DNA of 64,000 bases, taken from NCBI RefSeq assembly GCF_900078305.2, contig NZ_LT546027.1, positions 167,826 through 231,825 on the forward strand, read 5' to 3'. The notes beneath the pieces were generated by a model. That model saw only the letters and a program-made list of their open reading frames with translations, did not search any database and was not told where the DNA came from. The DNA comes from Corynebacterium bouchesdurhonense (GTDB lineage Bacteria; Actinomycetota; Actinomycetes; Mycobacteriales; Mycobacteriaceae). Position numbers and translations under genes: made by a program. Positions 54,620 to 62,792 of this stretch are shown here, in pieces (the stretch's first letter is position 1; every line of letters starts with the position of its first letter).

Positions 54620-54628
54620 GCGTGTGCG

Positions 54629-54658
54629 AGTGTACGCTTGCTGCTTCTCCGCGTTCAA
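54629..54658 (-). promoter_or_regulatory. rnpB promoter
   Basis: On the minus strand TTGAAC (-35, plus 54653-54658) and TACACT (-10, plus 54629-54634) are 18 bp apart. The start would fall within a few bases of the RNA 5' end at about 54619-54622. Confidence 0.82.
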
Positions 54659-54688
54659 CCTCCGGGCATCGGAGGGCCCACCCCAATG

Positions 54689-54816
54689 TCTGCTAGTGGC
54701 CAGCGGCCGGCTGCTAGCAGATAGGACGCCGAGCCGAGCGTTTTCCCAGCTGGTGTTGAAAACGATTACCGTTACAGTGGTGATCTGCTAGTGGCCAGCG
54801 GAAGCCACTAGCAGAT
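54689..54816. repeat. Pair of related palindromic elements
   Basis: TCTGCTAGTGGCCAGCGG occurs exactly at 54689-54706 and 54784-54801. Each copy opens a hairpin. The second is perfect: ATCTGCTAGTGGC (54783-54795) with GCCACTAGCAGAT (54804-54816). The first pairs TCTGCTAG with CTAGCAGA (to 54722). They lie in the 225-bp gap between rnpB and the RNase H/CobC gene. No T-run follows, so they are not standard terminators. Confidence 0.7.
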
Positions 54817-54844
54817 GTGGAGATACAGGCCCGCCAGGCCCGCC

Positions 54845-55993
54845 CTACCGGTGGTGGGCCACGTCGTTTACGCAGCGCACCACCCCGTAGTCCCCATAAA
54901 AATCGACCACGGAGATGCTGGCCAAATCCAGGAACAGGTGCTTGAACATGTCCGCGTTCGCCCCCAACGCCTGGCGGATCACAGACTTGATGGGCGTCAT
55001 GTGCGTCACCACCAGCACGGTTTGGCCCGAGTGGCGCTCTTGCAGTTTGAGCCTGGTGCGGCTCACGCGGCGGTGCAGCGCCGTGAGCGACTCGCCGCCA
55101 GGGGGCGCGTTGTTCGGCGACGCCTGCCACTGGTCGAACGCGTCCTTGTCCTTTGCCACGATCTCGTCGCGGGTCAGCCCCTCGAACTCGCCGAACGCGA
55201 TCTCCCGCAGGCCCTCCTCGGTGATCACCTCAAGCTCGAGCGCGTCCGCCGCGGCCCGGGCAGTCTCCTGCGCGCGGGTTTGCGGGGAGGCGACGATGGC
55301 GTCGATACGCCCGAGCGCGCGCAGCGCCTCGGCCGCCCGGCGCGCCTGCTCGCGGCCGGTGTCAGTGAGCGCCGGGTCGGAGGTGCCGGAAAAGCGCTGT
55401 TCGGCCGAGTGCTGGGTCTGGCCGTGGCGTAGCAGGATGAACCGGGTGCGCGGCTGATCAGTCCCGGCCCAGTGCGCCGGCGTCGCGGTCTGGTGCGACA
55501 CGGCAGGCGCAGCGGGAGCGGCAGGCGCAGCGGGAGCGGCGGGAGCGGCGGGAGCGGCGGGCGCGCCGAGGATGCGTGGCGTGCCATCCTTGGCGGCGGC
55601 GTCCATGGCCACGTTGGACAGCTCGTCGGCCTTCTTGTTTTTGGCGCGTGGCACCCAGGTGTAGGTCACCTCGTCGAACCCGGCGGCGAGCTTGCGGGCC
55701 TTAACGGCCAGCTCCTTCATGTCCGGGTGCTTGATTTTCCACCGGCCGCTCATTTGCTCGACCACCAGCTTCGAGTCCATGGACACGTCCACGGCGGTGG
55801 CGCCCAGCTCGGCCGCCGCTTCTAGGCCGCGCAGCAGGCCGTGGTACTCGGCCACGTTGTTGGAGGCCTTCTTGCCCACCACGTAGGCGATTTCGGCGAG
55901 GGTCTTACCGGAGGCGTCGTAAAGCACGGCCCCAGACCCGGCAACGCCGGGGTTGCCGCGGGATCCCCCGTCGCAAAACAGCGTGACGCGCAT
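54845..55993 (-). CDS. Bifunctional RNase HI / CobC-type phosphatase
   Basis: The 382 residues hold an N-terminal RNase H domain (FCDGGSRGNPG, the Glu in NNVAEYHGL, SMDSKLVVEQMSGRW), an Ala/Pro linker of APA repeats (residues ~141-165), and a C-terminal histidine phosphatase (LRHGQTQHSAEQRFSG, VTHMTPIKSV). The same fusion is known from M. tuberculosis Rv2228c, with RNase HI and alpha-ribazole phosphatase activities. The linker is encoded by short GGAGCGGC-type DNA repeats. It lies in an operon with the zinc-ribbon and Nif3 genes. Confidence 0.92.
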   Translation of the reverse strand: MRVTLFCDGGSRGNPGVAGSGAVLYDASGKTLAEIAYVVGKKASNNVAEYHGLLRGLEAAAELGATAVDVSMDSKLVVEQMSGRWKIKHPDMKELAVKARKLAAGFDEVTYTWVPRAKNKKADELSNVAMDAAAKDGTPRILGAPAAPAAPAAPAAPAAPAAPAVSHQTATPAHWAGTDQPRTRFILLRHGQTQHSAEQRFSGTSDPALTDTGREQARRAAEALRALGRIDAIVASPQTRAQETARAAADALELEVITEEGLREIAFGEFEGLTRDEIVAKDKDAFDQWQASPNNAPPGGESLTALHRRVSRTRLKLQERHSGQTVLVVTHMTPIKSVIRQALGANADMFKHLFLDLASISVVDFYGDYGVVRCVNDVAHHR

Positions 55994-56003
55994 CGCTTCC
56001 CCT

Positions 56004-56699
56004 TTACTCGGCCGGGCTGACGCGCACCAGGAGGGTGCCGCAGTTGGGGCAGGTGGGCAGCTCGTCCGCGTCGGCGGCGAGCACCTCTGCGCGCTCGGCG
56101 GGCGGGAGCTGGATAAAACAGCCCTTGCAGGTACGTCCGTTGAAAGCGGCGGCGGAGATGTCGTCGTAAAGCGAAAGCACCTTGTCGGGCAGCTTCGCGC
56201 GGAGGCGGTCAGTGTCCACGGCCTCGCGGGGCGGCAGGGCATCCACCGCGCGGCGGGCGGCGTCGATCTGGCGGTCCAACTCGTCCAGGCGCGCGCCGTG
56301 GTTGTCGCGGTTGTTGCGCAGCGCCGCGATCTCGTTGTGGGCCTCCTTCAGCTCGGAGAGAAGGTCCGCGATGCGGGACTTCGCGGCGTAGCGGTCGTGC
56401 TCCAGATCCTTGCGGCGCTCGGGGTCCGTCTCGGCGGTGAGCTGGCGCTTGTCATCCAGCTCGCGGCGCTTCAGCTTGCGTTCGTCCTCCTGGATGCGCA
56501 GGATCTCCAGTTCCATGTCGTCCACGGCCAGCTGGGCGGAATTCGCCGCCGCGGCGAGGCGCTCGCGCTTGGCGGTCAGCTCCGCCAGCTCGCGCTCCTC
56601 CGGGCGCGGGCCTGACGGCTGGGCGGCGGCGCGCTCTGCCTCGGCGAGCTCGAGCAGCACGGGCTGCAGTTCTCTGGATAGGTGCACGGCGGTTGCCAT
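56004..56699 (-). CDS. Coiled-coil protein with C4 zinc ribbon (Rv2229c-like)
   Basis: The 231-residue protein is a long coiled coil (residues ~10-165) ending in a zinc ribbon with CKGCF and CPNCG pairs. This is the C4-type zinc-ribbon family next to the RNase H/CobC gene in most actinobacteria. A role in RNA or nucleic-acid binding has been proposed for relatives. The gap to the downstream RNase H gene is 10 nt. A dispersed motif lies at 56162. Confidence 0.9.
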   Translation of the reverse strand: MATAVHLSRELQPVLLELAEAERAAAQPSGPRPEERELAELTAKRERLAAAANSAQLAVDDMELEILRIQEDERKLKRRELDDKRQLTAETDPERRKDLEHDRYAAKSRIADLLSELKEAHNEIAALRNNRDNHGARLDELDRQIDAARRAVDALPPREAVDTDRLRAKLPDKVLSLYDDISAAAFNGRTCKGCFIQLPPAERAEVLAADADELPTCPNCGTLLVRVSPAE

Positions 56700-56732
56700 C
56701 TCCTTACTGTTTGACGTTCGCTTTTAGCGCTT

Positions 56733-57926
56733 CTAGCGCTTCGAGCGCTCGGGGTGCGCGGACACGGTCCACGGGTCGGTGCGGATGCGCAGGATCTCGG
56801 TGTCCACGCCTAAAGGGGCAACAATACCCGCGGCCTGCTCGGTCCACGGGAATTCGCTGGCCCAGTGGGCGGTGTCGATCACGGCGGGCCCGCCCGCGCG
56901 CAGGTGCTCGTCCACCGGGTGGTGGCGCAGGTCGGAGGTGACAAAGACGTCCACGCCCAGCTTCCGGGCGTCGTCCAGGAAGCCGTCGCCCGCGCCCGAG
57001 GAAACAGCCACACGCTTGACCATGCGTTCCGGGTCGCCGGCCGCGCGCACGCCCCACACCGTCTCCGGCAGCGCGTTGGCCACCCGCCGCGTGAATTGCG
57101 CCAGCGTCATCGCCTCCGGCAACTCGCCGATCCGACCCAAACCTGTCGCATGAGCCAGGTCAGCGGTTTCAGCTATCTGCACCACGTCAAAGGCGGGCTC
57201 CTCGTATGGGTGCGCCTCACGCAGCGCGCTCACCAGCGTCCGACGCAGCCGTGTCGGGGCAACGAACTCGACCCGCGTCTCCGCCCCCTCGTGGTGCTGG
57301 CCAACCGCGCCCTCGGCCGGGTCCGCCCCCTCCAGCGGCGTGAACTCGCCGGTGCCGCGCACGCTGAACGCGCACTCGCGGTAATCCCCGATCGCGCCCG
57401 CCCCGGCATCGAACAGGGCGGCCTTCACCCTCGCCGCGTCCGCGTCCGGCACCTGCACGCCCCACTTGTCCGTGCCGGAGGTGAGCACCGGTTTGATCGG
57501 GCGGCCGGGCGTGATGCCCACCAGCTCGGCCAGCTTGTCGGACACGCCGGGGCGCGCCGAATCCGCGTTCGTGTGCGCCGCGAACAGCGCCACGCCGCCT
57601 TTGAGCAGCGTGTGGATCACCCTGCCCTTCGGAGTGTCCGCCGCCACCGAGTGCACGCCGCGCAGCAGCAGCGGGTGGTGCACCACCAGCATTTGCGCTT
57701 GCTTATCGACGGCCTCCCGAGCAACCTCCAACGTGCAGTCGAGCGCGAACACCACCTTGCGCACCGGGTCGGCCGGATCCCCGCAAATGAGGCCCACCTG
57801 ATCCCAGCTCTCGGCGAGCTCGGGCGGGTAGGCCTCCTCCAGTGCGCGGACCACGTCGGCGACGGTGGTTCTCGTAGTCGCTGCGGCGGCGGGCGGGGCG
57901 GTGCGTGGTGCGGCGTGGTCGGTCAT
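56733..57926 (-). CDS. Nif3-like dinuclear metal protein (YbgI/NIF3 family)
   Basis: The 397-residue protein has the N-terminal metal site VVHHPLLLRGVH and the C-terminal DTAHWASEFPW, which are typical Nif3 His/Glu ligands, with a central insert domain as in Gram-positive members. The biochemical role is unsettled; some members are annotated GTP cyclohydrolase I type 2. ATG 57926 lies 7 nt after TAGGCT (leaderless) and is divergent from the HAD gene. The dispersed motif lies at 57701. Confidence 0.9.
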   Translation of the reverse strand: MTDHAAPRTAPPAAAATTRTTVADVVRALEEAYPPELAESWDQVGLICGDPADPVRKVVFALDCTLEVAREAVDKQAQMLVVHHPLLLRGVHSVAADTPKGRVIHTLLKGGVALFAAHTNADSARPGVSDKLAELVGITPGRPIKPVLTSGTDKWGVQVPDADAARVKAALFDAGAGAIGDYRECAFSVRGTGEFTPLEGADPAEGAVGQHHEGAETRVEFVAPTRLRRTLVSALREAHPYEEPAFDVVQIAETADLAHATGLGRIGELPEAMTLAQFTRRVANALPETVWGVRAAGDPERMVKRVAVSSGAGDGFLDDARKLGVDVFVTSDLRHHPVDEHLRAGGPAVIDTAHWASEFPWTEQAAGIVAPLGVDTEILRIRTDPWTVSAHPERSKR

Positions 57927-57960
57927 GGCACCCAGCCTACAAATTGGGCATGCTGGGGGC

Positions 57961-58617
57961 GTGACTGCCGCGAGACCGACCCACACCCTGCTGCTCGACG
58001 TGGACGGCACCCTGATCGACTCCTACCCCGGCATCCGCGAGGGCTTTATCCGCGGGCTGCGGGCCGTGGGGGCGGAGGTGCCCGACGAGGAGTTCATCTC
58101 CCGCATCCCCGGCCCGCCAATGCGCGAATCGATGGGCGCGGCCGGGCTTGAGGGCGACGACCTGGAGCGCGCGATGGCGGCCTACTCGGAGTACATGTCC
58201 GGCGAGGGCTGGCAGCGCTTCACGGTGTACAACGGCATGCTCGACGCGGTGCGCGACTGGCACGCGGAGGGGATCGGCGTGTGTACGGCGACGTCGAAAA
58301 GCGAGCGCTTCGCCCGCCTCGCGCTCGAGCGCGCCGGCATCCTCGAGCACGTCGACTTCCTCGGCGCCGCGAACTTCGACGTGGGGCGACTGACCAAGGT
58401 CGCCGTGATCGACCACGTGCTGCGCGAGGTGGACCCGCCGCGGCCGTTGATGGTGGGCGACCGCAAGCACGACTTCCACGGCGCCGCCGAGTTCGGCATC
58501 CCATCGGTGGCCGTGACCTGGGGCTACGGCACGCACGCCGAGTGGTCGGACGCGACGCACGTCGCCCACGACGCCGACGAGCTGCGGAAGGTGGTGCGCG
58601 ACCATGTCGGCGCCTAA
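57961..58617 (+). CDS. HAD-family phosphatase
   Basis: The 218-residue protein has HAD motif I LLLDVDGTLIDS, motif II TATSKS, and motifs III and IV in RLTKVAVI and MVGDRKHDFHGA. It resembles phosphoglycolate phosphatases, but the substrate is not certain. GTG 57961 lies 7 nt after a CATGCT -10, so it is leaderless. It overlaps the next gene by 14 nt. Confidence 0.88.
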   Translation: MTAARPTHTLLLDVDGTLIDSYPGIREGFIRGLRAVGAEVPDEEFISRIPGPPMRESMGAAGLEGDDLERAMAAYSEYMSGEGWQRFTVYNGMLDAVRDWHAEGIGVCTATSKSERFARLALERAGILEHVDFLGAANFDVGRLTKVAVIDHVLREVDPPRPLMVGDRKHDFHGAAEFGIPSVAVTWGYGTHAEWSDATHVAHDADELRKVVRDHVGA

Positions 58618-59107
58618 CCGGAACGCGGAGACGCTGCGGATCGACTTCGTGTGCACCGGCAACATCTGCCGCTCCCCCATGGCGGAGGTGATCGTGCGCG
58701 ACAAGCTGGACCAGGCAGGCCTGGGTAGCGCGGTGGAGGTGAGCTCCAGCGGTATCGGCAGCTGGCACGTGGGCCACCCGGCCGACAAGCGGGCCCTGGC
58801 CGAGCTTGCCGCCCACGGCTACGACGGCTCCTCGCACCGCGCCCAGCAGTTCGGCCCGGAGCAGGAGGCGGCCGACCTGATCGTGGCGCTGGACACGGGC
58901 CACGTCTCTGAGCTGGTGGCGCGGGGCGCCGATGAATCCAAGGTGCGGCTTCTGCGCTCCTTCGACCCGCACTCGCCGGAAGGTGCCGGGGTGGCGGACC
59001 CGTACTACGGCGGCCCGGAAGGCTTCACCGCCACCCGGGAGCAGATCGAGGCCGCAGCGGACGGCATTATCTCCTGGGTGCGCGAGGAACTAGACTCGCG
59101 CGGGTGA
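58604..59107 (+). CDS. ptpA: Low-molecular-weight protein tyrosine phosphatase
   Basis: The 167-residue enzyme has the P-loop VCTGNICRSPMAE and the general-acid region VADPYYGG, both complete. It dephosphorylates protein tyrosine. It is translationally coupled to the HAD gene and overlaps the SURF1 remnant by GTGA. Confidence 0.93.
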   Translation: MSAPNRNAETLRIDFVCTGNICRSPMAEVIVRDKLDQAGLGSAVEVSSSGIGSWHVGHPADKRALAELAAHGYDGSSHRAQQFGPEQEAADLIVALDTGHVSELVARGADESKVRLLRSFDPHSPEGAGVADPYYGGPEGFTATREQIEAAADGIISWVREELDSRG

Positions 59108-59686
59108 GCACCCAGCACGCCAACCCGCCCCAGCCGCAGGCCGCCCCCGCGGGAAAGCCGTGGTGGCGCACGTTTCTCACCCCCGGCTGGGTCATCGCCG
59201 CGATAGTAATCATCGCGTTTTCCTATTTCGCCTTCACCTTCCTCGCCCCCTGGCAGCTGGGTAAGAACGCGAAGCTGGAGGAACGAAACGAGCACATCGT
59301 GGAGGCCTTCGACCATGACCCGGAGCCGATCGCGGACGTGCTGGGCCCGGACGGGGCGCTCGAGGCCGGCCGCGAATGGTCGCGCGTGCGGGCCACCGGC
59401 CGCTACCTGGAACCCGACGTGCTGCTGCGCCTGCGCCCGGTGGACCGCACCCCAGCCTTCCAGGTGCTGACCCCGTTCCAGCTGGACTCGGGCCAGGTGG
59501 TGCTGGTCAACCGCGGCTGGGTGCCGGCGGAGAACTCCACCACCGTGCCGGACATCGCCGCCGCTCCCACCGGCACGGTCACGCTGACCGGCATGATGCT
59601 CGCGGGCGGCGCGCTCGCGCTACGCCGGCTCGCGGCGCAACCCCTGGCAGTCCGCCTACGATAAGGAGCAGGAACGCACCCAGTAA
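59104..59686 (+). pseudogene. SURF1 family gene with internal deletion and frameshift
   Basis: SURF1 helps assemble heme-copper oxidases. The first half is normal: a membrane helix (~residues 28-48), LAPWQLGKNAKLEERN, and RGWVPAENSTTVPDI. After TVTLTGMMLAGG the open frame reads unrelated sequence and stops at 59664. Another frame then gives RYAGSRRNPWQSAYDK and EQERTQ, stopping at 59686, which looks like the usual cytosolic SURF1 tail. The second periplasmic half and the second membrane helix are gone, so the protein is probably non-functional. Confidence 0.75.
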
Positions 59687-59712
59687 CGCCCCGCCGGGAG
59701 GAAGGCCCCACC

Positions 59713-60336
59713 ATGCAGCCACAGCTCACCGACCGCGACGTAACCCTGATCCGCGAGAGCCTCGACCTGCTCGCCCGGGCGGGGGTCACGCTCGCGGACC
59801 AGATCGAGCCGCACGACGTGGAGGACGCTGTGGAAGATGCCGTGGCCGACGACGCGGCCCTCTTCCGCGCCTTCCCGCTGACCACCATCGCGGGCCTGGT
59901 GGATCCGGACGGGGCACCGCTGGTTGGAGGCGCAGTGGTGGCGCGAGCAAGCACAAGCCCCATCCGCGGCGAAGCGGATATCGCGGCGCTCGTGCGGCGC
60001 TACGCGGGGGCGACGGGCGCTCAGGCGCGCGACGTTGCGGTGGTGCCAGATCCGGAATCCGCGGGTGAGACCGGCTCGGTGCGCGTGCGCTTCGGCGAAT
60101 GGGATGTGGCGGACATTGATTACGACTTCTCGGGCGCGGATGGCCACGGCTTTGAACTCGACGTGCTCGCGGCAGCGCTCCCGCTCGACGCGGCGGCCGC
60201 CACCTTCCCCACCCCGGACGGCCGGGACGTGACGCTTTTCATCCCCGCCGGCGCGGACCCGGCCGCTGTGGACGCGCTGTTCGACGCCATCGAGGCGGAG
60301 TGCGGGGCCGCTTTCGGGGCCGGTTTCGAGGCCTAG
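59713..60336 (+). CDS. Hypothetical protein
   Basis: A soluble acidic protein of 207 residues. It starts with a helical MQPQLTDRDVTLIRESLDLL and contains several DxD- and GxDG-type turns. No family is recognised. The start ATG has GGGAGG upstream. Confidence 0.65.
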   Translation: MQPQLTDRDVTLIRESLDLLARAGVTLADQIEPHDVEDAVEDAVADDAALFRAFPLTTIAGLVDPDGAPLVGGAVVARASTSPIRGEADIAALVRRYAGATGAQARDVAVVPDPESAGETGSVRVRFGEWDVADIDYDFSGADGHGFELDVLAAALPLDAAAATFPTPDGRDVTLFIPAGADPAAVDALFDAIEAECGAAFGAGFEA

Positions 60337-60467
60337 CGCACAGGCGTTCGACGATCCCTGCAGCGGTGTGGGAGGGGCCGGTTACTTTCCGCTGTGTCGC
60401 GAAATGTCGCGGCGCGTCATTGTTTCCCTCGCCTGCCAGCGAGGCCAACCCGGAAAGGTTTGCCCCC

Positions 60468-61139
60468 ATGAGCACCGCCTACCCCACAAACGAGCACGAC
60501 CCTGGCGCTACCCAGCAGTTCCAGTACGCCCAGTACCAGCCAGCAGAGCCCGCCCAGCCGCAGAAGCGGAAGAAGGGCGGGTGCTTCAAGTGGGGCGGCC
60601 TCGGTCTCGGCGCACTGCTCCTACTCAGTCTGGCCTCGCAGTGCGGCAGCTCGGAAAGTGGCAGCGACCTCGCGCAAGTGACGTCGATTCCTTCGGCCAC
60701 CTCCACCACTGCCGGCCAAGCCGATGCCCCGTCGGAACAGACCGCCACGGTTGAAACAGCCGCTCCTGTGGCTGCTGCCCCGGCGGCATCGGAGGCACCG
60801 AAGCCCGCCTCTTCGAACGCAGACAACTCGGTCCCGCGCGAGTACAAGAACGCGTTGCGCTCCGCAGAGTCGTACCTGCGGATGTCTGGGTTCTCCTACC
60901 AAGGGCTCTACGAGCAGCTGACCAGCGAATACGGCGAGGGCTATCCGCCCGAAGCGGCTCAGTACGCCCTGGACAACGTGAAGGTTGACTGGAACGAGCA
61001 GGCGCTCAAATCGGCCCAGTCCTACCAAAAGCTCATGCCCATGTCCGACAGCGAGCTGTTTGAGCAGCTGACCAGCGAGTACGGGGAGCAGTTCACCGCG
61101 GAACAGGCGCAGTACGCGATCGACCACTTGGACGGGTAA
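60468..61139 (+). CDS. Ltp-type surface protein with two host-lipoprotein repeats
   Basis: The 223-residue protein has a hydrophobic segment followed by a possible lipobox Cys (SLASQC, residue ~60), an Ala/Ser/Thr stalk, and two Ltp repeats (about residues 128-170 and 177-221) sharing QLTSEYGE. These repeats occur in phage superinfection-exclusion lipoproteins (Ltp) and in many Gram-positive surface proteins. A basic KKGGCFKWGG part precedes the membrane segment. RBS GGAAAGG lies 9 nt upstream. A perfect hairpin CCTCGC/GCGAGG (60427-60444) sits before it. The gene ends 25 bp from an IS element. Confidence 0.82.
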   Translation: MSTAYPTNEHDPGATQQFQYAQYQPAEPAQPQKRKKGGCFKWGGLGLGALLLLSLASQCGSSESGSDLAQVTSIPSATSTTAGQADAPSEQTATVETAAPVAAAPAASEAPKPASSNADNSVPREYKNALRSAESYLRMSGFSYQGLYEQLTSEYGEGYPPEAAQYALDNVKVDWNEQALKSAQSYQKLMPMSDSELFEQLTSEYGEQFTAEQAQYAIDHLDG

Positions 61140-61351
61140 CAGGCCCCCTTGTCGTGGCAAAGTGGGGTTAAGGGTCAGAATGTGTGTCCGGAATCGGTGA
61201 TTTCCGGGACCTGACCTCGTTCTTCAGCGAAAGTATACGCTTCCAGGGCGTATACCGAGCTGGGGTCGGCGAAATCCTCGGTGTGGCAACCGGGATGTGG
61301 TATGCGCTTTTGGTGTTGTAGCCCAATGCCAAAGAACCGACCACGCTGCCA

Positions 61352-62792
61352 GAGAGTGTCCGATTGTTTGTGTGCGGGGGCTTAGTTTACAAGTAGTCCG
61401 CGAATCGGTCGGGGTATGCCACGGCTAGTTGGTTGATGGCTTGTTTCCACCCGGTGGCTTTCGCCCCTTCAATATAGCCGTTGGATTCGGTTACCCGTTT
61501 CGCTTTCTTCGCCCGCTGGGCGGCGCGCTTGTCTTCGATGTTGCAAATCATCAACCACAACGTCTTCAACGCCGCGGTATCGTTCGGGAACTGGCCCCGG
61601 TTCCGGGTGGCTTTGCGCAACTCAGCATTAAGCGACTCGATCGAGTTCGTGGTGTAGAGCACCCGGCGGGCCGCCGGAGGGAACTGCAGAAACGGCACGA
61701 ACCGGTCCCACGCGTCGCGCCACACCTTCACCGATTGCGGGTAGCGGCGCCCAAGCTCAGATGCCTCGAACGCGTCTAGGGCGGCACGGGCGGTGTCCTC
61801 ATTCGGTGCGGTGTAGACCTTCCGCAGCGCTCGGGAGACGGGTTTGCGGTCCTGGTAGGACACCCACCTATTCGCCGCCCGGATCAGGTGCACGATGCAG
61901 GTTTGCACCATGGAATTCGGCCACGTCGCTTCGACCGCCTCGGGCAGGCCTTTGAGTCCGTCGCAGCAGACGATGAACACGTCTTGCACCCCACGGTTGG
62001 CAAGGTCAGCGCATACGGATGCCCAAAATGCGGCACCTTCGGTATCAGCGATCCACAACCCCAAGATGTGTTTGATGCCGTCCATGTCCACGCCAACGGC
62101 CATGTAGCAGGACTTGTTGACCACGCGGTGGCCGTCGCGGATCTTGACTCTAAGTGCGTCGAGGAAGATCACCGGGTAGAACTCATCTAGCTGGCGGTTC
62201 TGCCACAGCATCACCTCATCGAGCACCGCGTCGGTGATCGTGCTGATGGTATCCGGGCTCATGTCCACCCCAAGGGTGGTTGCAAGGTGGTGCTGGATGT
62301 CGCGCACGGTCATCCCACCCGCGTACAGGGAGATGATCATGTCATCAAGCTCGGTGAGCCTGCGGACACCTTTGGGCACCATCTGCGGGCGAAACGTCCC
62401 CGCCCGATCCCTGGGCACGGTCACTTCCAGCGGGCCATAGCCAGAATCCACGGTTTTGGTGTAGGACCCGTTGCGGTGGTTACCACCATCACCGGTATCT
62501 ACCTGGGCTTTGGCTTTGCGGTCGGAGTGCTCGTAGCCCAAATGGGCGTCCATCTCCGCCTGCAGGCCAGCGTTGATCGATGCCTGCAAAAGCCCCTTCA
62601 CCAGCTCACTGGCGTCGTCGGTGGAGGTGGAGAGCTCCCCGATGAGCTTTGCGAGCTCGGGGTTATCCATCAGCTTCTCGCTGATCGCGTTGACCCTCGA
62701 CGGGTCATAGCCTTTCTTCGGTGACACCGTAGTCATTATCGGTGAAACTCCTTTCAGATCAGAGCCTCACACACAAACTTCCTGACACTCTC
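61352..62792 (-). mobile_element. IS256-family insertion sequence
   Basis: Ends: GAGAGTGTC at 61352 and its inverse GACACTCTC ending at 62792, with imperfect inverted repeats of about 29 bp (GAGAGTGTCNGNNNGTTTGT pattern). It is 1441 bp long. An exact 8-bp target duplication, CGCTGCCA, lies at 61344-61351 and 62793-62800, as expected for the family. Confidence 0.93.
61387..62736 (-). CDS. IS256-family transposase
   Basis: The 449-residue mutator-type transposase has the DDE residues in VIFLDALRVKI, VCCDGLKGLPEAV and TNSIESLNAELRK. The N-terminal GLLQASINAGLQAEMDAHLG region is the family's DNA-binding part. It is intact and likely active. It fills most of the 1441-bp element. Confidence 0.95.
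   Translation of the reverse strand: MTTVSPKKGYDPSRVNAISEKLMDNPELAKLIGELSTSTDDASELVKGLLQASINAGLQAEMDAHLGYEHSDRKAKAQVDTGDGGNHRNGSYTKTVDSGYGPLEVTVPRDRAGTFRPQMVPKGVRRLTELDDMIISLYAGGMTVRDIQHHLATTLGVDMSPDTISTITDAVLDEVMLWQNRQLDEFYPVIFLDALRVKIRDGHRVVNKSCYMAVGVDMDGIKHILGLWIADTEGAAFWASVCADLANRGVQDVFIVCCDGLKGLPEAVEATWPNSMVQTCIVHLIRAANRWVSYQDRKPVSRALRKVYTAPNEDTARAALDAFEASELGRRYPQSVKVWRDAWDRFVPFLQFPPAARRVLYTTNSIESLNAELRKATRNRGQFPNDTAALKTLWLMICNIEDKRAAQRAKKAKRVTESNGYIEGAKATGWKQAINQLAVAYPDRFADYL

Noticed and set aside
54754..54778. Zur-like box (TTGAAAACGATTACC)
   Set aside because: Only the left half is good and no zinc gene is adjacent.
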